A stretch of 8,369 bases of DNA, from positions 1 to 8,369 of the forward strand of contig JAQUCQ010000134.1 of assembly GCA_028686145.1 (NCBI GenBank), given 5' to 3'. Under the pieces are notes generated by a model. The model was not told where the DNA came from. It searched no databases and saw nothing but the letters and a program-made list of their open reading frames with translations. A program made the position numbers and the translations under genes. The DNA is from Desulfuromonadaceae bacterium (lineage in GTDB: Bacteria > Desulfobacterota > Desulfuromonadia > Geobacterales > Pseudopelobacteraceae). Shown in pieces: positions 1-5,402 of the stretch. Numbering within the stretch: the first letter of the stretch is position 1; each line of letters starts with the position of its first letter.

Positions 1-2061
1 TACAACTTGACGGCAGCCAATGCGGGCACCAGCAACGGGGTCTCCTGGACTTCGTTCGAAAACCTGCATGATACGGCGGCAGGTAACTTCAGGTTTGGCG
101 CCACCGGTTCAGTGACCGGAAGTATCACTGCGACAAACGGCACGCTGGATTATGCCGCCGGCATTACCGGACCGGTGGCGGTTGATCTGACCGCGCAGAC
201 CGGCACCGGCATCGGCGGCACCTGGAACGGTATCACCACCGTAACTGGGAGTGCCGACAGTTCCGATTCTCTCAGCGGAAGTAACCAGACATTCAACCTG
301 ACAGGGGCTGACGCCGGGAACAACGGTACGGTTAGTTGGACATCGTTCGAGAATATTGCCGGTTCAGCAGGAACCAATTCATACAACGGGTCCGGCGGTT
401 CTCTTTCCGGAACGATCATCGATGCCGGTTCTGCAGCAATCTTGCACGGTACGATACAAACGGGAGGCGCCCAGACCTATTTTGCTCCGGTAACACTCGG
501 AGCTACGACGGTCCTGGCATCCAGCGGTTCCGGCAACATCACCTTTTCCGGCACGCTGGACAGCGACTCAACGACTCGTGACCTTACCATCAGCACCTCC
601 GGTGTTACCCGCTTTGACAGTGCTGTTGGCGCCACAGCCGCCCTGAGAAGCCTGACCATCACCGCCGGAGGGACAACCGCTATGAACGGCGGCTCGGTGG
701 CGACAAGCGGTACAGCAGGCCAAACCTACAATAACGCCGTCGTCCTCGGTGCCGACACGACCTTGAACTCCGGTTCCGGTGCAATCAATTTAGTCGGCAC
801 CGTGAATGGCGCCCAGGTACTTAATCTTTCTGTCGGCACCGGAGATATCATGATGTCCGGTGCCGTCGGTGGTACAACCCGTCTCAATGCGCTTACGATT
901 ACAAGCGCCAATAACGTTACCGCATCAGATATCAGCGCATCCCGCCTCAACCAGGTGGCAGGAAGCGGCAACACGACACTGAACGGCATGGTGAACACCA
1001 CTTCGGCAGACGGTATCAAGGTTACAACCGGTGGCGCAATCACGGACAATGGCGCCATAACCACCACCGGCAACGGACCGGTCATACTTGCAGCGGGAAG
1101 CGATGTTGCGCTCAACGCTAGCGTCAACAGCAGCGGTCCGATTACACTGACCGCAGGTCATGCCATACGGGAAGGTGACTCGGGCGCCCTGATTACCGCC
1201 GGGCTCCTGACCACACAGTCAGCAAACGGCCAGACCCTTGTCGGCAGCGGGGCAAACTCCGTCGGCAGCTTTAACGCCGCCAACACTGCCAATGGCGACA
1301 TCATCCTGACGAATAGTTCTGCACCGCTGACCATTGCCGGCATTAACCAGACTGGTGGCCAACTGGATATCACCACTAGCGGAGCAATTACCAGTTCCGC
1401 CCCCCTGACGGTTAGCGGAGCGACCACTATCACCGCTGCCGGCCAGTCGGTTACCCTGGCCGATGCCGGTAATGATTTCAGCGGTACCGTCACCGTAACA
1501 GCTGCAACAACCGATATAAACGACCGGAACGATCTGGTCGTTGCTCTCAATACAACCGGCCCGACAACCCTGACAGCGGGTGCAGATATGACTCTGTCCG
1601 GGACCAGTACAGATTCGATCTCGGCAACAGCCGTTGACAAGGTAACCTTATCCAACCCGACTGCATCGATACTGCATATAACCGGGGCAACCATTGACGG
1701 AACCATGAACAACTCCAGTCCGCTTGACCTGACGACAACGAGCCGTCAGGCCCCCATTACCGTCAATCTGACCGGAAGCCTCCCGTTCCTCACGTACGCC
1801 GGTGATATTAAAACGAACATCCAGAGTTTAGGTACGTATAACGGCGCCGTTATTATGGGCACTGAACTGGACCATTATAAAGCGACGATAGATGTGAAAG
1901 CAGCAACAACTGCTTTGATTGTTGCCACTGAAAGGATGGGAGTGTTGGGAATGCTGGCGCGTTTCGATGAATACTTCAACATTGCGCCAATGGAGTTGAT
2001 CATCGATGACACGGGGGCGTTTAGTGCGCCTGAGGCGGAACCGACGTTAATTGATCGCTAA
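1..2061 (+). CDS. Giant beta-strand-repeat surface/secreted protein (filamentous-haemagglutinin-like), C-terminal part
   Basis: The frame is already open at base 1, reads Y-N-L-T before the TTG at 7-9, and ends with TAA at 2059-2061. This is therefore the last ~686 residues of a longer protein, and the TTG is not a real start. The sequence is dominated by Gly, Ser, Thr, Ala and Asn, I see no cysteine and only a few lysines, and short alternating hydrophobic/polar strands repeat throughout, as expected of a beta-helix or beta-solenoid. Residues below are numbered from the TTG. A unit with the core VSWTSFEN occurs at 12-19 and 109-116; from about 156 a different repeat starting QTY...LGA appears, followed by more irregular strands to about 590. 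Such repeats are typical of very large exported adhesins, often secreted by two-partner systems, but the N-terminal secretion domain and any partner transporter are outside the window. There is no autotransporter barrel, LPXTG or PEP-CTERM signal at the C-terminus; the last ~50 residues are non-repetitive and end in an acidic, Pro-containing tail. The adhesin role is inferred. Confidence 0.75.
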   Translation, partial: YNLTAANAGTSNGVSWTSFENLHDTAAGNFRFGATGSVTGSITATNGTLDYAAGITGPVAVDLTAQTGTGIGGTWNGITTVTGSADSSDSLSGSNQTFNLTGADAGNNGTVSWTSFENIAGSAGTNSYNGSGGSLSGTIIDAGSAAILHGTIQTGGAQTYFAPVTLGATTVLASSGSGNITFSGTLDSDSTTRDLTISTSGVTRFDSAVGATAALRSLTITAGGTTAMNGGSVATSGTAGQTYNNAVVLGADTTLNSGSGAINLVGTVNGAQVLNLSVGTGDIMMSGAVGGTTRLNALTITSANNVTASDISASRLNQVAGSGNTTLNGMVNTTSADGIKVTTGGAITDNGAITTTGNGPVILAAGSDVALNASVNSSGPITLTAGHAIREGDSGALITAGLLTTQSANGQTLVGSGANSVGSFNAANTANGDIILTNSSAPLTIAGINQTGGQLDITTSGAITSSAPLTVSGATTITAAGQSVTLADAGNDFSGTVTVTAATTDINDRNDLVVALNTTGPTTLTAGADMTLSGTSTDSISATAVDKVTLSNPTASILHITGATIDGTMNNSSPLDLTTTSRQAPITVNLTGSLPFLTYAGDIKTNIQSLGTYNGAVIMGTELDHYKATIDVKAATTALIVATERMGVLGMLARFDEYFNIAPMELIIDDTGAFSAPEAEPTLIDR
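7..417 (+). repeat. Imperfect protein-level repeat, 97-residue (291-base) period
   Basis: Bases 7-126 and 298-417 encode two copies of a ~40-residue segment exactly 97 residues apart. Aligned without gaps they share 19 of 40 residues, including the block V-S-W-T-S-F-E-N, the preceding L-T-x-A-x-A-G, and the later G-S-x-x-G-x-I. The sequence between the copies (DLTAQTGTGIGGTW, then SDSLSG before the second copy) resembles linkers in giant repeat proteins, where a D-x-L-x-G step precedes each N-L/I-T-G-A-x-A-G unit. Many codons differ between copies, so this is an old duplication and not a recent expansion. Confidence 0.75.
472..969 (+). repeat. Second type of imperfect repeat in the adhesin, 83-residue period
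   Basis: Two adjacent segments, bases 472-720 and 721-969, each start with Q-T-Y followed by a V-x-L-G-A-x-T-x-L strand, then S-G-S-G-x-I, G-T, and an L-T-I-T strand near the end. The offset between the QTY motifs is 83 residues. Identity outside these landmarks is low, so the repeat is visible as a strand pattern more than as sequence identity. It marks a change of architecture from the SWTSFEN-type unit upstream. The right boundary is approximate. Confidence 0.55.
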
Positions 2062-2067
2062 TTGAAA

Positions 2068-2091
2068 CACCGCGCCGGATTCGGTGCGGTG
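2068..2091. terminator. Hairpin in convergent gap between adhesin and ispF, probable bidirectional terminator
   Basis: A near-perfect inverted repeat CACCGCGCCG / CGGTGCGGTG forms a 10-bp stem (one G-T wobble) with a 4-base loop, starting 6 bases after the adhesin stop and ending 11 bases before the ispF stop. On the minus strand it is followed by TTTCAATT, a modest T-rich tract; on the + strand no T-run follows. It is therefore a better terminator for ispF than for the adhesin. The position between two convergent stop codons fits a shared terminator. Confidence 0.6.
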
Positions 2092-2102
2092 TAGTGAATG
2101 GA

Positions 2103-2579
2103 TTACCCTTTTGCCACCATAATTACCACCGCATGGGCGGAGATGCCTTCCCCCGATCCGGTGAAGCCAAGTCCTTCTTCGGTAGTCGCCTTAACGTTTA
2201 CCTGTCCGGCAGAGGCGCCCGCCACCCGGGCAATATTTTCCCGCATTGCCTGAATGTGGGGTGCCATCTTGGGCATCTGGGCGATGATGGTGGCGTCCAG
2301 ATTACCCAGTTTATACCCGCGTTCATCGGCCAGGCGTACGACATGGGCCAACAGCTTCAGGCTGTCGGCCCCTTTGTAGGCGGGATCGCTGTCGGGAAAG
2401 TGCCTGCCGATATCACCTTCTCCAATCGCCCCGAGAATACCGTCGGCAATGGCATGCAGCAGCACGTCGGCGTCGGAATGCCCGAGCAGCCCTTTCTCCC
2501 ACGGAATGTCCACCCCTCCCATAATCAGCCTTCTTCCCTCAACCAGACGGTGGACGTCGTAGCCGTGACCAATGCGCAT
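2103..2579 (-). CDS. ispF: 2-C-methyl-D-erythritol 2,4-cyclodiphosphate synthase
   Basis: IspF converts CDP-methylerythritol 2-phosphate to the cyclic diphosphate MEcPP, releasing CMP, in the cytoplasmic MEP pathway to isoprenoids; the family works as a homotrimer. The 158-residue product is one residue shorter than E. coli IspF (159) and its key residues fall at the same positions: metal ligands D8 and H10 in GYDVH and H42 in HSDADVLLHA, plus T132, T133 and E135 in the ATTEEGLGFTG block. All catalytic elements appear intact. I chose the ATG at 2577-2579 because AAGGAG lies 8 bases upstream and the protein then begins MRIGHGYDVH, the usual family start; the same frame runs on to an ATG at 2645, but that lies inside a hairpin and adds 22 unrelated residues. 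ispD, a common partner, is not in the window. The gene lies downstream of gpsA behind a predicted terminator and converges with the adhesin gene. Confidence 0.97.
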   Translation of the reverse strand: MRIGHGYDVHRLVEGRRLIMGGVDIPWEKGLLGHSDADVLLHAIADGILGAIGEGDIGRHFPDSDPAYKGADSLKLLAHVVRLADERGYKLGNLDATIIAQMPKMAPHIQAMRENIARVAGASAGQVNVKATTEEGLGFTGSGEGISAHAVVIMVAKG

Positions 2580-2587
2580 TGAATTAT

Positions 2588-2593
2588 CTCCTT
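2588..2593 (-). promoter_or_regulatory. Shine-Dalgarno site of ispF
   Basis: AAGGAG on the minus strand, with 8 bases between it and the ATG at 2579. It decides between this start and the upstream in-frame ATG at 2645. Confidence 0.85.
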
Positions 2594-2625
2594 GTTTGCT
2601 ATATTCGGTAATCTGAATAAACACA

Positions 2626-2656
2626 AAGACCCCGAAATGCGGCATATCGGGGTCTT
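2626..2656 (-). terminator. Rho-independent terminator downstream of gpsA
   Basis: A perfect 10-bp inverted repeat, AAGACCCCGA / TCGGGGTCTT, encloses an 11-base loop. On the minus strand it begins 31 bases after the gpsA stop codon and is followed by TGTGTTTATT, a T-rich stretch, so it fits termination of gpsA transcripts. It ends 46 bases before the ispF start and therefore separates the two genes or attenuates read-through between them. On the + strand the tail is only moderately T-rich (CATCCTTTT), and no + gene stops just before it. Confidence 0.8.
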
Positions 2657-2687
2657 CATCCTTTTAATCCTTGCTAACGGTACAATT

Positions 2688-3725
2688 CTACCCTTCCGCT
2701 TTCAGATCCCGCGCCATCAGCTCTATCACCGCTTCGCGGGCCGGCTTGTCCTCGTGGAGAATCTGGAAGGTGTTCTCCACGATCGGCATATCCACGCCCA
2801 GACGGAGGGCCAACTGATAGACCGATTCGGCACTCTTTACCCCTTCAGCCACCATGCGCATTTCGGCAAGAATATCTGCCAGCTTCATTCCCTGGCCAAG
2901 TTTGAACCCGACCGTACGGTTGCGGGAAAGGTCTCCGGTACAGGTCAGCACCAGATCGCCCATGCCGGCCAAACCGGCAAAGGTGGCGGCCTGCGCCCCC
3001 ATCGCCTGCCCGAGGCGGTTCATCTCGGCAAGACCACGGGTAATCAAGGCCGCCCGGGCATTGTGGCCAAACCCGAGCCCATCACAGATCCCGGCGGCAA
3101 TGGCGATGACATTTTTAACCGCGCCCCCCAGTTCAACACCAATGACATCACTGTTGGTGTAAACCCGGAGGCAGGGGCAGCTGAAGGCGGCCTGAATACG
3201 TTGGGCAGCAGTGAGGTCACGCGATGCAGCCACGATAAGCGAGGGGAGTTCCTGGGCGACTTCACGGGCAAAGGTCGGACCGGAGAGCGCCACATACCGG
3301 GCCAAAGCCGCATCACCGAGCAGTTCTCCACACGTTTGGGATACCGTCTGAAGAGTTTCGAGCTCGATCCCTTTGGAAGCATTGGCAATAATCGCCTGAG
3401 GTGAGATGTACGGGGCAAGCTGTTTCAAAACGCCGCGCATTACCTGCACCGGTGTTACCAACAGTACTATGCTCCGTCCGGCTACCGCTTTTTCCAGGTT
3501 TCCGGTGCAGTTGAGAGCAGGGTGCAGGGCAATGCCGGGAAGATAAGCTGTGTTGGTGTGGCAAGTATTGATCTCCGTCACCAGTTCCGGTTCATAGACC
3601 CACAGCACCGTGTCGTTACCGTTGGCCGCCAGACGCCCTGCCAGAGCGGTCCCCCAACTGCCACCACCGATAACGGCAATCCGTTCACTACCAGCCGCCA
3701 TATCAGTCATCAAATTCATCGTCAT
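2688..3725 (-). CDS. gpsA: NAD(P)-dependent glycerol-3-phosphate dehydrogenase
   Basis: GpsA reduces dihydroxyacetone phosphate to sn-glycerol-3-phosphate, the backbone of phospholipids, in the cytosol. From the chosen ATG the product is 345 residues (E. coli GpsA is 339). Visible motifs: the Rossmann nucleotide loop IAVIGGGSWGTALA at residues ~16-29, where most relatives have GAGSWG; ASKGIE near 116-121; SGPTFAREVA near 148-157; ELGGAVKNV with the conserved lysine at ~204; NARAALITRG at ~222-231; and GMGDLVLTCTGDLSRNR in the C-terminal helical domain. The start is uncertain. ATG codons at 3725, 3719, 3710 and 3701 are all in frame; the first has GGAGG 9 bases upstream and is preferred, but 3710 or 3701 would also give a family-like N-terminus. 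The preferred start lies 23 bases inside the upstream HEAT-like gene, which points to translational coupling. A terminator hairpin follows the stop codon. Confidence 0.95.
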   Translation of the reverse strand: MTMNLMTDMAAGSERIAVIGGGSWGTALAGRLAANGNDTVLWVYEPELVTEINTCHTNTAYLPGIALHPALNCTGNLEKAVAGRSIVLLVTPVQVMRGVLKQLAPYISPQAIIANASKGIELETLQTVSQTCGELLGDAALARYVALSGPTFAREVAQELPSLIVAASRDLTAAQRIQAAFSCPCLRVYTNSDVIGVELGGAVKNVIAIAAGICDGLGFGHNARAALITRGLAEMNRLGQAMGAQAATFAGLAGMGDLVLTCTGDLSRNRTVGFKLGQGMKLADILAEMRMVAEGVKSAESVYQLALRLGVDMPIVENTFQILHEDKPAREAVIELMARDLKAEG

Positions 3726-5292
3726 CAAACCCTTCCTCCAGGCGCGGATCATACCCCTCAGCCAGCGTTTGCCGGGCAGCATCCACACTGTCCAGCAGCA
3801 GGCGCCGGACGAACGGGTGGCGGCAATCAGGCAAAAAACCGCCAACGAGACTCAGGGCGGTCGCCAGCGTCCGTTGCACCGAGCTTTCATCAGCTTCAAT
3901 CTGCTGCAGGTAATCTGCCGTCAACAGCAGTCGCTTGATGATCTCGGCACGCCGCGGCACAATCAGCTCTTCACAGCAGCGGGTAATCTCTCCCTCCAGT
4001 GCCTCCAGAGGTATGGAATCAGTTCCGCCACCGGTTTCCAGGGCTTTAAAACGATCAGCCGCGTCGTACAGCGCTGCTTCGGTAAGTACCCATCCTTCAA
4101 GGCCCGGCTGGTCGAGCAGTTCGTTGCTGGTGGCAACATAGCCCGGGATCTTTTCCACAATATCTTCCAGGTGTTTGAGCTTGAAGCGCGGAATGTAAGC
4201 TTCCGGCTTGAGTGCATCAGGACGGAAGAGGCGCATGTCGACATAGAAGTCAGGAGGGAGATAAAAGCCGCCCTCGCGGCTGAGGTAGAGAGCATCGCGG
4301 AGCGCAGCCAGTGCATAATCGGCTTCAACCGGTGTCAGCATCTCACCGCCGGCCACATCTTTCAGAATATGGCCGTACTCCTTTTCGTCCTTCATGCGAT
4401 AACTGATGGCGTTCAAGATGCCATCAGTCTCGCCAGTCAGGATCAGCATGGCGGCAAACGCTTTATCATCAAGCCGCCAGGAAAACCAGAGCGTACGGGA
4501 ACCATAGAAATCGACCGGGCCGGCATAGACCTCATGAAAGGGGAGCGGCTGCTGGAAGGAATGCGGCAATGCGGCAACTTCACGAATTCCGGTGAATGCA
4601 AGCCGGCGGATACTGCGCTGGATCAAGGCCGCTAATTCCCCTTCAAAGCGCGGTTCAGCACGCATGAGAACATCAAGGGCATAGCCGCTTCTCGTCCGCC
4701 CGAGGGCACGAATCGCTCCGCGCACGATCTCGTCTTTTTCGAAAGAGAGCAGTATCTCCAGGAGGGCCACCGCTTCAGCGGAGGCATTATCGGCAAGCCG
4801 CTGCATCATCCGCTCACGAAACTCATCAGCCATATCAAGAAAACTGTCAACGAATCGTACCAGACCACGCTCACCATCGCCGAGACAGTCGTCAGCAAAG
4901 CCTTCCAGCGTCGGGGAGCCATAGCCGGTCATGACGGCAAAGGGAGGGGCCGTCACGTCGATGCCACTGTCGTGGAGCACATCCAGCAACGCCAGCTTGC
5001 CGTCTTCCTCCAGATCCTTGCGCTGCAGGGTAATCTGGATCAGTTGATCCATCCAGGCCGAGGCGTCAAAAAAGTCAAGCATACAGGTATAGCGGTAGAG
5101 AGCGGTACCGTTCTGTTCACGCCAGAGTTTACGCACCAGCGGTGAAAGCGCCCGTTTACCCGACTTTTGCAGTCTCCGGCCAATGCGCTCCATCTGTTCG
5201 CCAGTCAGATCATCCCGCTTGAGAAAGTCCAGCAGCCGGTTGATGCGGCGCCGTTCACGCAATGTTTTATCAAGTTTCATCACCATCGCCAT
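3703..5292 (-). CDS. Uncharacterised helical protein with HEAT-like stretch and acidic C-terminus
   Basis: I do not recognise a named family. The product is 529 residues from the ATG at 5290-5292, with no signal peptide or membrane segment, so it is probably cytoplasmic. It opens with a basic, strongly helical region (MKLDKTLRERRRINRLLDFL, from residue 5). Residues ~170-235 (AEAVALLEILLSFEKDEIVRGAIRALGR and on) have the paired-helix pattern of HEAT or armadillo-type repeats. A central part around 255-300 is richer in aromatic and beta-like sequence (VDFYGSRTLWFSWRL), and more helices follow. It ends in an acidic tail, EEGFDDDEFDD. HEAT-type proteins usually act as scaffolds; no catalytic motif is visible here. 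The frame can be extended to a TTG at 5391, but that has no good ribosome site, whereas the ATG has GAGG 12 bases upstream and a TATAAT box just before it; ATG codons at 5286 and 5280 are further alternatives. The gene overlaps gpsA, but nothing in the sequence ties it to lipid metabolism. Confidence 0.85.
   Translation of the reverse strand: MAMVMKLDKTLRERRRINRLLDFLKRDDLTGEQMERIGRRLQKSGKRALSPLVRKLWREQNGTALYRYTCMLDFFDASAWMDQLIQITLQRKDLEEDGKLALLDVLHDSGIDVTAPPFAVMTGYGSPTLEGFADDCLGDGERGLVRFVDSFLDMADEFRERMMQRLADNASAEAVALLEILLSFEKDEIVRGAIRALGRTRSGYALDVLMRAEPRFEGELAALIQRSIRRLAFTGIREVAALPHSFQQPLPFHEVYAGPVDFYGSRTLWFSWRLDDKAFAAMLILTGETDGILNAISYRMKDEKEYGHILKDVAGGEMLTPVEADYALAALRDALYLSREGGFYLPPDFYVDMRLFRPDALKPEAYIPRFKLKHLEDIVEKIPGYVATSNELLDQPGLEGWVLTEAALYDAADRFKALETGGGTDSIPLEALEGEITRCCEELIVPRRAEIIKRLLLTADYLQQIEADESSVQRTLATALSLVGGFLPDCRHPFVRRLLLDSVDAARQTLAEGYDPRLEEGFDDDEFDD
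3735..3739 (-). promoter_or_regulatory. Shine-Dalgarno site of gpsA inside the upstream gene
   Basis: GGAGG on the minus strand, 9 bases before the ATG at 3725; an overlapping AAGGG also lies 10 bases before the ATG at 3719. It sits within the last codons of the HEAT-like gene, encoding Glu-Glu of its acidic tail, so ribosomes finishing that gene could re-initiate on gpsA. Confidence 0.6.
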
Positions 5293-5316
5293 ATTGTTCG
5301 ATTGCCTCAAATACTT

Positions 5317-5322
5317 ATTATA
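5317..5322 (-). promoter_or_regulatory. Candidate -10 box upstream of the HEAT-like gene
   Basis: The minus strand carries a perfect TATAAT in the ~110-base gap between the exporter stop (5403) and the ATG at 5292. The expected start of transcription near 5310 would leave a leader of under 20 bases with GAGG close to its 5' end. No convincing -35 box lies 16-18 bases upstream, so activity may be weak or activator-dependent. If real, it separates the HEAT-like gene and gpsA from the exporter unit and argues against the TTG start at 5391. Confidence 0.4.
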
Positions 5323-5402
5323 GTAGGTAGCGAGTTTATCACACGGACCGGATGAAGGCAATGAGGTGAATTTGCCGAACCGTTCTGACAAATAAACAAA
5401 AA

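Noticed and set aside
61..310. RTX calcium-binding nonapeptides in the adhesin
   Set aside because: The SADSSDSLSG-type segments only loosely recall GGxGxDxLx; no tandem nonapeptides are present, so a calcium-binding RTX domain is not supported.
1158..1712. 184-codon and other long open frames on the minus strand within the adhesin
   Set aside because: The Val/Ala/Ser/Pro-rich translations mirror the Thr/Gly/Asn-rich repeats of the sense strand; stop codons are rare there simply because of the codon usage of the repeats.
2598..2626. Possible ispF promoter, TTGTGT - 17 bases - TATAGC on the minus strand
   Set aside because: Spacing is ideal but both boxes are poor matches, the -35 overlaps the terminator stem, and transcription would start within the ribosome-binding site. 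It is not strong enough to annotate.
2592..3404. 270-codon open frame on the + strand
   Set aside because: It is antisense to gpsA, whose protein motifs are unmistakable; the His/Gly/Gln-rich translation is typical of a reverse-strand shadow.
3726..3845. N-terminal extension of gpsA to an ATG at 3845
   Set aside because: It adds 40 residues unlike any GpsA N-terminus (Trp/Cys/Arg-rich), lies wholly within the upstream coding region, and is outcompeted by the GGAGG-supported start at 3725.
3610..4635. 341-codon open frame on the + strand
   Set aside because: It lies antisense to the end of gpsA and to the HEAT-like gene, shows no family pattern or strong ribosome site, and its composition is that of a shadow frame in GC-rich coding DNA.
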